From the NCBI RefSeq assembly GCF_014642175.1, contig NZ_BMIL01000004.1:290590-354589 (forward strand): DNA of 64,000 nucleotides. Reading direction: 5' to 3'. The stretch is from Pedobacter quisquiliarum (GTDB taxonomy: Bacteria > Bacteroidota > Bacteroidia > Sphingobacteriales > Sphingobacteriaceae). This document shows, in pieces, positions 55,948-64,000 of this stretch (position 1 is the first letter of the stretch; every line of letters begins with the position of its first letter). The position numbers and the translations under genes are program-made. The notes below the pieces were generated by a model. That model had not been told where the DNA came from. It ran no database searches and saw only the letters and a list, made by a program, of their open reading frames with translations.

Positions 55948-56451
55948 ATGGCAAAATTCAACACAGCAGCATTATTCATTTCAATTCTCTTAGCAATCGG
56001 CTGTACCCAAGGCAAAAAGCCTGAAAATCAGGCTGAGCTCGCAAGAGCCACCAATCAGCAGTCCTCAATTAAAGAGCATGCGGAAGAACCTTTGAGAGAA
56101 AAGTTAGTGATTTATTCCGGTAACTGCATCCAATATAGAAGAGAACTAGTTGAAGGAAATAAAATTCAATACTCCGAAGTAAGTAGGGCATTCAGTAAAA
56201 TTGTCATTAATCCAAAAACCAGAAAGTTCACGTTTTTCTATAACGACCAAATGGTGTTTACCAATGATGATTATATGAGCTATATCGACGATATGCAAGG
56301 AGGTGAGGGATTTACATTCATTGCAGGACTTTCAGCTTTCAATCAAATTCCTGAAAAAACATTTAGAATATTTGACGATGCCGGAACTTACGGTTCCAAT
56401 GAACCTTTCATTGGATATGAATACATCCTTACTAACTACACAATCAATTAA
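55948..56451 (+). CDS. Putative lipoprotein, function unknown
   Basis: 167 residues from the ATG at 55948 (MAKFNTAALFISILLAIGC), which gives a lipoprotein signal with cysteine at 19; the frame is open to 55903 but that would hide the signal. The mature part starts with a Q/E-rich linker and then a beta-rich domain (KLVIYSGNCIQYRRELV, RKFTFFYNDQMVF). No family recognised. A second small exported protein gene follows 20 bp later and may be co-transcribed. Confidence 0.6.
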   Translation: MAKFNTAALFISILLAIGCTQGKKPENQAELARATNQQSSIKEHAEEPLREKLVIYSGNCIQYRRELVEGNKIQYSEVSRAFSKIVINPKTRKFTFFYNDQMVFTNDDYMSYIDDMQGGEGFTFIAGLSAFNQIPEKTFRIFDDAGTYGSNEPFIGYEYILTNYTIN

Positions 56452-56471
56452 TATTAATTCAGACAATTAAA

Positions 56472-56912
56472 ATGGCTAAAAAAATGCGCTTATTTTCCGT
56501 CCTTTTCTTTATACTCTCATGTAGCAGCCTGATTAAAGCACAGGAAGCACTAAAATTTAAGCTTTATGATAAAGAAATTACATTTGATGAAAGTTACTTA
56601 GACAAGAGATTTGCTCCACATGTAAATAACAACAAAGTTCTATCGAAATATGGGGAGACATCATATAAAGAATATACATTCTTTAAAAACCAAATCAAGA
56701 AAGGCAATGCCGCTGGGCAGTACCTTGTTGTGGACAATCTTAGGCGTTTTCACTTATACCCGTTTGAGAATAACTACTATTTCACGTTAAAATCTGATAC
56801 CTATAAACTGTACATAAAATGGGTAGATGATAAACCGGATTTTAAAAGAAAAATGGAAATAAGAAATGAGCTGTTAGGGTGGATTATTGACATTATTCTA
56901 GAATATCAATAA
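56472..56912 (+). CDS. Small secreted protein, function unknown
   Basis: 146 residues with a signal peptide (MRLFSVLFFILSCSSLIKAQ); either the first ATG or MRLF at residue 5 can be the start. The mature part is lysine- and aromatic-rich (YKEYTFFKNQIKKGNAAGQY, NYYFTLKSDTYKLYIKWVDD). It probably forms a pair with the lipoprotein gene before it. Confidence 0.6.
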   Translation: MAKKMRLFSVLFFILSCSSLIKAQEALKFKLYDKEITFDESYLDKRFAPHVNNNKVLSKYGETSYKEYTFFKNQIKKGNAAGQYLVVDNLRRFHLYPFENNYYFTLKSDTYKLYIKWVDDKPDFKRKMEIRNELLGWIIDIILEYQ

Positions 56913-56951
56913 CCTCAGATCTTAAAGAGAAAGCCCAAATTATCAATCCTA

Positions 56952-57000
56952 AAAACTCCCCTCTCTCTTTTTGGTGCTTACAAGGAGAAAGGGGAGTTTT
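56952..57000. terminator. Terminator-like hairpin after the secreted-protein gene
   Basis: AAAACTCCCCT/AGGGGAGTTTT 11-bp arms with a 27-nt loop; the T-tract is short. Confidence 0.55.
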
Positions 57001-57641
57001 AGTCTTTATCCCTGCCAGCAGGAAGTGTGTGCTCTTTATAAGAGGGCAATGCTTCCAATTCGTTCTATCATCAGACCTGTGGGTGTTGAACAAAGCAAGT
57101 CGCCGGAAATAAGGTATTCCGCATTCGTAAGCGGTGCATTAAGAATGCCAGATGTGTTCATTTCAGCTAGGCTTGTTCAGCCTGGCCTCAATCACAAAGT
57201 TACATCTGTCATACATGAATGCTTTCCGCAAACTTCATTGCTCCATGATAGCTTGTCTCTCCTTCAAAATTTCATTTACTGCGTTCAATCCTTTTAAATG
57301 AGTCAGCTATCTGATTTTATGTGCTCACCTGCGGTCGCTGGAGGCCACGAAACTGTCATGCCCTTTGAACGGTCCATCACACTGTCCAAAGTCAAAGGCC
57401 ACGCCAGTCTCTTGTGTGGACATTCTTTGCAGTCACGCTACGCATTCCCTCTGCAAAGACCTACAGCTCCATTCGCAAGCGGTGAGCTTTAAAAGACAGA
57501 TATGATATGAACAGCTAAAAGCATTTTAATATATTAGGTAAATAAAATGCATTATTGCAAATCCATGTTTAACACCGTCAAAACTAAAGGGGATAAGCGA
57601 TAATTTCTATATTAGCTACATAAAACTAATGACCTCAAACA
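57001..57641. other. Region without recognised genes; GC-richer patch
   Basis: Two small plus-strand frames lie end to end (56971-57297 and 57298-57492, TAA directly followed by ATG), but their codons and proteins do not look coding (many C, R, S and P, no start signals). Both strands contain several GC-rich tracts (for example GCGGTCGCTGGAGGCCACG) unlike the flanking A+T-rich genes. The patch may be a decayed insertion or an untranslated RNA. The last 150 bp before the ATPase gene are A+T rich. Confidence 0.4.
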
Positions 57642-59759
57642 ATGGCGGATTATACCTGGAAAAAGAAGGATTTGCATGGCTTTCAAGAAGCTGTGCAATC
57701 ACTTAAACTTTATCGACGAGCTGAGTTGATGAATATAGAAGACGGCAAGCTTTTGATTGATTCACTATATGTAGACCCCCAACCTCAGGAACAAGTTTTT
57801 GAAACTTTGAAGCGGGCACATACGACTTTTTTAATTGGGAGAAAAGGAACCGGCAAATCCACCTTGTTCCAAAGGCTTCAAAGTGAATTACGTCGTTCGA
57901 AGCACCAAACTTCTGCTTACATAGACATAAAGACAGTCTATGAGTCCTCTCAGGCAGATTCCGAACTATTATCCCGATTACATAACTCGGGGTTGAGTTT
58001 ATCAAAAGAGTCAATGGAGAAATTGCTTCTTTACAAACAATTTTTACAGGCTGTTATTGAAGAAGTGAAAATCGAGTTAAAAGAAAGAATCAAAAGTTCC
58101 ATTTGGGTCAGAACAAAAGAATTTGTTTCTGGAGACATCGAGAATGCATTAACAATGCTTGACGACATTTATATAGCTTCAACAAATGAGCAATTTATCA
58201 GTGTGCTGGGGATTAAAAAGGTAGACATCGATAAAAAACGACAAACCAATCAAGAAGAAACAAATAAACGAGGGTTTGGTGCTGAACTATCGAATGCGCC
58301 TAAGATAAACCTTGGTTACGAAAAAACAAATCAAAAATCAGATAGTCTGGAAACGCAAACGGAATTCTCTGATATACTAATAAGATCGTTCGATTTAATT
58401 GGGTTCATTAGTAAGCTTAAAAATGTCCTTGTTGCTCTCAAAATTAGGCATATACATATTTTAATTGATGACTTTTCAGAGTTGCCGGAAGATACAATGA
58501 AGATTGTAGTCGATGTGTTACTCGCACCTTTAAACAATTGGTCAAACGAATTTATTAAATTTAAAGTTGCAGCATATCCAGGAAGGATTTACTATGGCCA
58601 AATAGATAAGACTAAAATTGACGAATTGTACTTAGATCTTTATAAGCTTTATGGATCGGGCGACGTAAGCAGAATGGAAGATAGTGCTATTGATTTCACA
58701 AAAAGACTGGTAGAAAATAGACTTCGACACTTTTGCAATAGGCCGGCATCTGATTTTTTTGAAGAAGATTCTGAAGTTTGGAGAAGCTTATTCTTTGCAA
58801 CGATGGCTAACCCACGCACATTAGGTTACATTCTGCATTTCACTCAGGACTCCCACCTAATAAGAGGAAAAAAAATTGGTATTGTTGCTATACAAGAAGC
58901 ATCTGAACGGTTTTATACTGAAAAAATTGAACCATATTTTTCTATTGGTAAGTTTTTGCATGATTCGTTCAACGAAAGATCCTCAATATACAGTTTAAAA
59001 GAACTTCTTGAGGCAATTGTTACAAAGGCGCGAGATTTAAGAGGGCATGAATCTAAGGTTATGAGCAAAATTGGAGGAAGACCTCCAACAAGCCACTTTC
59101 ATATACCTGTTGAACTTGAAAATGTATTTTCAACTCTTGAATTAAATTTCTTTTTGACTAAGTATTTTGAGATGAGTGACCGGTCTGGTAAAAAGGTTGT
59201 TGTGCTAGCACTTAATCATGGGCTATGTTCAAAGTATCAAATCACATTCGGGAGACCTAAAGGCGAAAGAGAGTTTAGGCTATATTTTGTAGAACGCTTT
59301 TTTGATTACTCTAGAATTATCGAATTTTATTTAGAAAAAAATCAAGAAATAATTTGCAATTCGTGTAAACAGCGTTATAGCTACGAGCAACTTGACGCTT
59401 TGAGGTTTTATGGTATGCTATGTAAAGAATGCAAAGAGGGCACAGTTGAGGTTACTAACTTGTCTAAAAAATATGCTAATGAACTGTCAAATGTGAAAAC
59501 AGAATTACTTCTTCCACCAACAGAACTTGCAATTTTACAATCGTTACACTTTGGAAAGGCACCGTTAAGACCTGGCCATATTGCTGGAGAATTGGATTGC
59601 TCTTACCAGCTCATTGGAAAAAGAGGTGTGCTTCTCTCAGACATGGGATTGATTAAACGTTACAAGGATGATCAGAATAGTAGACTTTTTGAAATCGATC
59701 CTACAGCAGAGGAAAGATATTTTAATGATGAGGGTACAGACGAGCTAAATTTGGATTAA
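57642..59759 (+). CDS. P-loop ATPase with zinc ribbon and winged helix, possible defence protein
   Basis: 705 residues. Walker A is GRKGTGKST at 66-74 and Walker B is HILIDDFSEL at 272-281, in the layout of ORC/STAND-like AAA ATPases (Sll1717-like P-loop group). The central region (about 100-260) is helical and charged. A zinc ribbon (CNSC 572-575, CKEC 594-597) and a C-terminal winged-helix-like part (about 620-690) suggest nucleic-acid binding. An HNH nuclease gene follows, a common layout in anti-phage systems. It is not the SMC-like PtuA ATPase of Septu, since no ABC signature is seen. Function is inferred. Confidence 0.6.
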   Translation: MADYTWKKKDLHGFQEAVQSLKLYRRAELMNIEDGKLLIDSLYVDPQPQEQVFETLKRAHTTFLIGRKGTGKSTLFQRLQSELRRSKHQTSAYIDIKTVYESSQADSELLSRLHNSGLSLSKESMEKLLLYKQFLQAVIEEVKIELKERIKSSIWVRTKEFVSGDIENALTMLDDIYIASTNEQFISVLGIKKVDIDKKRQTNQEETNKRGFGAELSNAPKINLGYEKTNQKSDSLETQTEFSDILIRSFDLIGFISKLKNVLVALKIRHIHILIDDFSELPEDTMKIVVDVLLAPLNNWSNEFIKFKVAAYPGRIYYGQIDKTKIDELYLDLYKLYGSGDVSRMEDSAIDFTKRLVENRLRHFCNRPASDFFEEDSEVWRSLFFATMANPRTLGYILHFTQDSHLIRGKKIGIVAIQEASERFYTEKIEPYFSIGKFLHDSFNERSSIYSLKELLEAIVTKARDLRGHESKVMSKIGGRPPTSHFHIPVELENVFSTLELNFFLTKYFEMSDRSGKKVVVLALNHGLCSKYQITFGRPKGEREFRLYFVERFFDYSRIIEFYLEKNQEIICNSCKQRYSYEQLDALRFYGMLCKECKEGTVEVTNLSKKYANELSNVKTELLLPPTELAILQSLHFGKAPLRPGHIAGELDCSYQLIGKRGVLLSDMGLIKRYKDDQNSRLFEIDPTAEERYFNDEGTDELNLD

Positions 59760-59947
59760 TACTCAATATGGTTCCAGCTGAAGTTATTAAGGGTAATATA
59801 AGTACCATCAATAATGCGCAATGAATTATCATTAGATACTCCAATTTGAATAAAGGATAATGTTAGTTTTTGGAAACATATGTAGAAGAATTTGTAACTA
59901 ATATTGCCTTTCGTAAATAGTCATGTTAATTATCTAATTTTCTTTTT

Positions 59948-59990
59948 ATAGACATATTTTCTTTTGAGAATATGTCTATCATTTTTTTTT
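59948..59990 (+). terminator. Terminator-like hairpin overlapping the HNH gene start
   Basis: Perfect 11-bp arms ATAGACATATT (59948-59958) and AATATGTCTAT (59969-59979) with a 10-nt loop are followed by nine T. The ATG at 59972 lies in the right arm. It is either the terminator of the ATPase gene or an attenuator of the nuclease gene. Confidence 0.8.
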
Positions 59991-60793
59991 CTGTCATTTC
60001 AATAGCTTTTTGTTTGGCGATCTTCGTAAACCCAAGTAGTAAGGCAATCATAAATACGGACAAATTACTAATTAACGAATTGACTGTCAACAATGAAAAG
60101 CTATCAGAAATAAGAGACGTTCATCATCTGAAGCAGTCTGATACACTTTCGGTAGAAGAAGAAAGCTGGATATTTCATGAAATTAAAAACCTCGATCGTC
60201 GACAAAGTTTGAGTGATTTGTTAATAGCTAAAGAAATCGAAGATATCTTTTATGGAGATTTACTGAACTGTTTTGAATGGAGAATTGTTCGATTAAAGGT
60301 TTTACTTAGACATCAATTTCAATGTCAAAGATGCAATAATTACAGCGAGAGCAACCATATACATCACACCTATTACGTCCAAGATCATTTACCTTGGGAT
60401 ATTGCTGAAAACTCATTGCAAACACTTTGCCCCTCTTGCCATAGAATGGTTCACGAAACGACAAAAATTCCTATAAAAGCGAAAGCACCAGATGGAAGCC
60501 TATATGAATCCACGTCAGTCAGTCTGGTGTGTTATAGATGTGGTGGACATGGATATTTGCCTCAATTTTCACATGTCCAAGCAGGAATCTGTTTTAAATG
60601 CTATGGACATAAGACAAGAAATCAAACTTTTAAGTCCATATTAAATACTCACCTTGAACAATTAAGTTTTTATAATGATGTTCAACGCAGATTAGAATAC
60701 AAAAATTTCCTCATTGGACTAAAGCCTGAAATGCTTAAATGCTTGAAAATAGTTAAGAAACCGGAGGGTGACGATGATGATCTACCATTTTAA
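59972..60793 (+). CDS. HNH endonuclease-like protein with zinc ribbon
   Basis: 273 residues. The HNH fold is at about 103-162: C118 and C121, H129, H131, H132 (HIHHTYY), N147, and C153, C156, H157 (CPSCHRMVH). A second zinc-binding unit follows at 187-213 (CYRCGGHGY and CFKCYGH). A hydrophobic N-terminus (2-20) would be a membrane anchor, but it is encoded by the T-tract of a terminator-like hairpin, and the start codon sits in that stem. A TTG at 60080 is a possible later start. Likely a nuclease effector acting with the upstream ATPase (inference). Confidence 0.65.
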   Translation: MSIIFFSVISIAFCLAIFVNPSSKAIINTDKLLINELTVNNEKLSEIRDVHHLKQSDTLSVEEESWIFHEIKNLDRRQSLSDLLIAKEIEDIFYGDLLNCFEWRIVRLKVLLRHQFQCQRCNNYSESNHIHHTYYVQDHLPWDIAENSLQTLCPSCHRMVHETTKIPIKAKAPDGSLYESTSVSLVCYRCGGHGYLPQFSHVQAGICFKCYGHKTRNQTFKSILNTHLEQLSFYNDVQRRLEYKNFLIGLKPEMLKCLKIVKKPEGDDDDLPF

Positions 60794-61018
60794 GACGTCA
60801 TTCTGTAAAAGATAGGGATTTCACCTCATACGACTAAAATCGGGTTCTAACAATCATTTTAAGGTAAATTTAAAAGTATGTAAATATCAATGACTGTACA
60901 AATTTAAGCTTGTCCATTCGACACGCCTAAAGAAGTTCCGGCATAAACCCACCAAAATCCACACATAGTCCATTTATTCCGTTGCCTCTTTGCTTAGTCT
61001 TTTGCAAAGCTTGATCCA

Positions 61019-61049
61019 GTACCATAATTAATATAAAACGTTATGGTAC
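61019..61049. promoter_or_regulatory. Perfect inverted repeat across the radC start
   Basis: GTACCATAA (61019-61027) and TTATGGTAC (61041-61049) with a 13-nt loop; the ATG at 61043 is in the right arm. It can hide the start codon in mRNA or be a protein-binding operator. Confidence 0.6.
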
Positions 61050-61501
61050 AATACAAATCTTTCGAAGTGGCTGAAGTAAACCTTACTTACTCGCCTAGTT
61101 ACAAAATTGCTGATAGACCTAAAATCAGCACCTCCAAAGAAGCCTATGATTTAGTTCTAGCTCAGTGGGACTTGAATAAAATTAACCTCTTAGAAGAGTT
61201 CAAAGTGCTACTCTTAAATAGAGGAAATCGAGTGCTAGGATTTATAAACATCTCGCAAGGTGGAATAACCGGAACTGTCGCTGATCCTAAATTGATCTTT
61301 GTTGCAGCACTAAAAGCAGCAGCAAGCTACATCATACTAGCACACAATCATCCAAGCGAAAACTTGAAGGCGAGTGCTGAGGATCTCCGATTAACAAAGA
61401 AGCTTGTTGAAGCCGGTAAGTTGCTAGATATTTTGGTAATGGATCACTTAATTATCACTAAAGAAGGTTACTCAAGCTTCTGCGATGAAGGGTTGATATA
61501 G
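61043..61501 (+). CDS. RadC-like JAB domain protein
   Basis: 152 residues, the JAB metalloprotease-like domain only, without the N-terminal helix-hairpin-helix of chromosomal RadC. Metal ligands are H101 and H103 in AHNHPSEN and D114 in SAED, with a catalytic glutamate about E51-E52. Stand-alone RadC proteins are common on plasmids, phages and integrative elements of Bacteroidota and are of unknown role, sometimes linked to anti-restriction genes. It supports the mobile nature of this region. Confidence 0.88.
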   Translation: MVQYKSFEVAEVNLTYSPSYKIADRPKISTSKEAYDLVLAQWDLNKINLLEEFKVLLLNRGNRVLGFINISQGGITGTVADPKLIFVAALKAAASYIILAHNHPSENLKASAEDLRLTKKLVEAGKLLDILVMDHLIITKEGYSSFCDEGLI

Positions 61502-61743
61502 CCATTGACTTTAAAGCTTGGCTCTAATCTAAGCTTTAAACACTGCAAACCCTCTATTGTTGAATAGTATTTTGGATAATTGGTATGTTAAATATTTATT
61601 TAAATAAGCTGACAACAGCTCAGGATTAACAAACAAGAAAACTTTGTCAAAGTATCTAAGACCTTTAGGTTAATCATACTTGCTTAATTTGTAACTTTAA
61701 GCTACTATAAGCTAATCGAAACACAATCAACTTAGGGCGCCTC

Positions 61744-63156
61744 ATGTCACGAAAAATATTCTTACTCCTCTTATTACTTTTTTATAATTATGGAATTAGC
61801 ATCGCGCAAATTTTACCTGCAAAGACAAGTAGTGATTTACCACCGAAAGAAGCACAAGTTGCAAAATTAGCGGTTCAAGAAAAAGAAATCGAAATTTTGA
61901 GGTCAGATTTGAAGAATTTAGAGGTCCGGCTAAATGAAAAGGTTGAATCGATCGAAGATGATCTTAAAGATAGATTAAATTTATATCTTTTCTTTATAGG
62001 TGTACTCCTGACAATAATTGGGTGGGCAGTCAATTTCTTCGGTAAACGCGCAGTCCAAGAACGTGTCGAAGAACTAATTAAAGATACATCAGAAATATTC
62101 GCGAAGAAAGAAATTGAGCGTCTACTTAAAGAAGCGATGGAGAGCGGTTATATATCTAAGATAGTCAGAGAAAAAGGTGATGTTGAGGTCCAAAAACTTC
62201 TAACTGAATTGGAATCAAAAGGAAAGAACTTGATTGAGGAAATAAGGGATAAGAGTGACAAAATTATTAATTCGATGTTAGCTGCACCACCATCTATTAT
62301 TAAGCCCCTACCGCCCAACATAGAAGTGCCAGAAGTAGAAACTATTACTGTTGAAGAGTTGTTTAATATGGCTTTTAGCTCCAAAAAAGCGAATGTTAAG
62401 ATAAACATTTATCAGCAGGTTTTGGAGAGACAACCAAATAATATAAATGCATTAAATAATTTAGCAGTTGCATACAATGATGTCTACCGATATGATGATG
62501 CCCTTATTTATCTAAATAGAGCTCTGGAACTTCGTCCAGAGTCTTTTTTAGCTCTTTCAAATCGAGCAAATTCATACAGCCAATTAGGAAAGTTAGATCT
62601 TGCATTAGCTGATTCTGAAAAAGCAATCGAACTAAATCCCACTTATGAGTGGCCATACTCAATCAAGGGAAATGTACTTACCAAGAAGAAAGCCTTTATG
62701 GAAGCTGAAAGAGCTCTAACAAAGGCGATTGAATTGAACCCAATGTCTGCTATTGCCTACTATAATAGAGCTTATTTTATGGAAGAAACTAAAAGGTACG
62801 CTGAATCGCAAGCAGATTACAATGAGGCCTTACGTTTGGGTTTCAGCAATGTGCCAATGTTATATAACAATATGGCGGTGCTTCTAAGAAGAATGCGGAA
62901 TTTTGATGGTGCAATTGAATACATCAATAAAGCCAAAGCAATAGATGCCAATTATCCAAATTTAGATGGAACGTTAGCTTTGATATATGCAGATAGAGGT
63001 GAAACTGAGGATTTCTATCGTCACCTACAAATTGCCTTGGAAAACGGGTGTCACGTTTGGAAATATTTAGACGATTACGGCTTTGATAGTTACCGAGAAC
63101 AAGAAAAACTTAAGTTGTTAATAGAGCCATACAAGTCAAGTTTTGCAGTAACCTGA
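61744..63156 (+). CDS. Membrane-anchored TPR protein
   Basis: 470 residues. Signal peptide 1-22 (KIFLLLLLLFYNYGISIAQ), a coiled coil about 38-78, a membrane helix about 79-99 (YLFFIGVLLTIIGWAVNFFG), a second helical stretch to about 185, and tetratricopeptide repeats about 205-440 (for example ALNNLAVAYNDVYRYDDALI and YLNRALELRP). The fold suggests a protein-interaction scaffold at the inner membrane. It has no catalytic motif. It stands between RadC and the PutAbiC-like gene and may be a sensor or adaptor in a defence unit (inference). Confidence 0.7.
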   Translation: MSRKIFLLLLLLFYNYGISIAQILPAKTSSDLPPKEAQVAKLAVQEKEIEILRSDLKNLEVRLNEKVESIEDDLKDRLNLYLFFIGVLLTIIGWAVNFFGKRAVQERVEELIKDTSEIFAKKEIERLLKEAMESGYISKIVREKGDVEVQKLLTELESKGKNLIEEIRDKSDKIINSMLAAPPSIIKPLPPNIEVPEVETITVEELFNMAFSSKKANVKINIYQQVLERQPNNINALNNLAVAYNDVYRYDDALIYLNRALELRPESFLALSNRANSYSQLGKLDLALADSEKAIELNPTYEWPYSIKGNVLTKKKAFMEAERALTKAIELNPMSAIAYYNRAYFMEETKRYAESQADYNEALRLGFSNVPMLYNNMAVLLRRMRNFDGAIEYINKAKAIDANYPNLDGTLALIYADRGETEDFYRHLQIALENGCHVWKYLDDYGFDSYREQEKLKLLIEPYKSSFAVT

Positions 63157-63353
63157 TTAGATGATAATGTCTCGAGAAGATTAAAAGTGTCTTTTCCTTG
63201 TAGCTAATGAAAGACAACACTAATCATCAACGATAGAAGTTAACTTTTGCTTTCTCTAAACAAGGTGTTAGCAACAACAAGTCACTTCTTACCTTTAACA
63301 AACTCAAACTATCATCTTGGAACTTTCATTATAACCTATCTTACCAGTAAACT

Positions 63354-63968
63354 ATGACAACTTTTATTATCATTACTTCTTTGGTACTAGTTTTTATAAC
63401 GTGCCTATGTCTTTATCTATTTTATCACCATATGAACCAGCGAAGTGATCGAACTTCCAATAACGACTTGGATTGGAAGATATATTGTCTCTTACTTGCG
63501 GCTGTTATGCTAATCTTGTTAAGTTTACTTGCTCCTTTCTTGCTTACAAGAAGCGCTGCCAGTGATGGTTTTGACTTCTCTAAAACAGGGCCAATTGGAG
63601 ATACTATTAGCGGACTTATGAATCCATTTATAGCCATGTCTGGAGTGATTGTAACTGGCTTAGCATTTTATATTCAGTACAAAGCTAATAAACAACAAAG
63701 AGAGTTTTTTGAAAAAGAGCAGAAATCTAATAAGATCTTGCTACAAGATCAAATCTATAACCAAAATAGGCAAAATCAAATACAACAGTTCGAGTCGCAA
63801 TTTTATGAAATGTTGAAACTTCATCGAGAAAATATTACGGAAATGAAAATTAATGGATATGACTTTGAAGAAGTTGATAATGGTCTAAAAAGACGAGAAA
63901 AAGATACCGAGGGTAGAAAACTGTTCGTAGTTATGGAGGGTGTTTCACAAACTGTGTCAATAGTGTAA
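63354..63968 (+). CDS. PutAbiC-like abortive infection protein, possibly truncated
   Basis: 204 residues. Membrane helices at about 2-24, 45-66 and 90-108, then a helical cytoplasmic part. The family blocks GPIGDTISGLMNPFIAMSG, GLAFYIQYKANKQQ and QFESQFYEMLKLHRENITEM match putative phage abortive infection proteins (PutAbiC), which usually run on for another 100-200 residues. Here the frame ends at GRKLFVVMEGVSQTVSIV, where the family normally continues. Truncation, a frameshift, or a short natural form are possible; the window ends 32 bp later. Confidence 0.7.
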   Translation: MTTFIIITSLVLVFITCLCLYLFYHHMNQRSDRTSNNDLDWKIYCLLLAAVMLILLSLLAPFLLTRSAASDGFDFSKTGPIGDTISGLMNPFIAMSGVIVTGLAFYIQYKANKQQREFFEKEQKSNKILLQDQIYNQNRQNQIQQFESQFYEMLKLHRENITEMKINGYDFEEVDNGLKRREKDTEGRKLFVVMEGVSQTVSIV

Positions 63969-64000
63969 CTTTAAACTATCGACATGAATATGGCAACACA

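Larger units (their letters stand above)
51260..64000. mobile_element. Putative genomic island with defence-type genes, left edge at tRNA-Phe
   Basis: From the tRNA onwards the base composition is visibly more A+T rich, gene density falls, and all genes are unrecognised or accessory (stand-alone RadC, HNH nuclease, P-loop ATPase, PutAbiC-like protein). No integrase gene, transfer gene or copy of the tRNA 3' end is visible in the window, so integration by a tyrosine recombinase is only inferred and the right end is unknown. Confidence 0.55.

Noticed and set aside
57642..60793. Assignment of the ATPase/HNH pair to the Septu system
   Set aside because: The ATPase lacks the ABC-type signature and SMC-like layout of PtuA, and a 212-bp gap separates the genes; only the presence of an HNH partner agrees.
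51260..64000. CRISPR array, integrase or conjugation genes in the island
   Set aside because: No regularly spaced repeats, Cas genes, tyrosine or serine recombinase motifs, or Tra genes were found on either strand.

Overview
The window looks like a chromosome segment of a Sphingobacteriaceae bacterium (Bacteroidota, Pedobacter-like); this rests on gene content and signals, since no database search was run. Pointers are a eukaryote-like class Ia ribonucleotide reductase and NADP isocitrate dehydrogenase, TonB-dependent receptors, a NUDIX-type arabinose regulator, the N-carbamoylputrescine pathway, and promoters of the Bacteroidota form TTTG-N19-TAnnTTTG (clearest before rpsF and tRNA-Phe).

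Region 1 (1-30 kb) is mostly housekeeping: nrdBA; a CWC-type cysteine-rich protein; aguB-aguA-fabG; a TRIC-type channel; a DivIC-like protein and enolase; carA followed by an ABC-2 exporter; panB-rluA; a diheme cytochrome; a glutaminase-like secreted enzyme; a TonB receptor and ssb; a translationally coupled sorbosone-dehydrogenase/TonB-receptor pair; icd and dnaX. A long palindrome and an 11-bp tandem repeat lie between dnaX and an HPP-family gene.

Region 2 (30-51 kb) has small secreted proteins, a broken DUF6624 gene, an acyltransferase, a ClC transporter, the rpsF-rpsR-rplI operon, and a complete L-arabinose locus: NUDIX-type regulator, araB, araD, araA and two GH51 arabinofuranosidases, with a perfect inverted repeat upstream of araB that is a good operator candidate. 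These genes would release arabinose from arabinan or arabinoxylan and convert it to xylulose 5-phosphate. Then come a peptidoglycan glycosyltransferase, an isoaspartyl peptidase, a WalJ-like metallo-hydrolase and a two-gene membrane Fe-S electron-transfer unit.

Region 3 (51.26-64 kb) starts right after tRNA-Phe(GAA) and looks like an accessory island: visibly more A+T rich, mostly unrecognised genes, no housekeeping genes, a stand-alone RadC, and likely anti-phage genes. It holds (a) a three-gene module with an SF2-helicase-like protein lacking the Walker A lysine, bracketed by near-identical 22-bp direct repeats; (b) a possibly pseudoknotted RNA element before a lipoprotein gene; (c) a large P-loop ATPase with zinc ribbon and winged helix, followed by an HNH nuclease whose start codon sits inside a terminator-like hairpin; (d) RadC, whose start codon also lies in a perfect inverted repeat; (e) a membrane-anchored TPR protein; and (f) a PutAbiC-like abortive-infection protein that stops early. 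No integrase or second att site is visible, so the far boundary lies outside the window.
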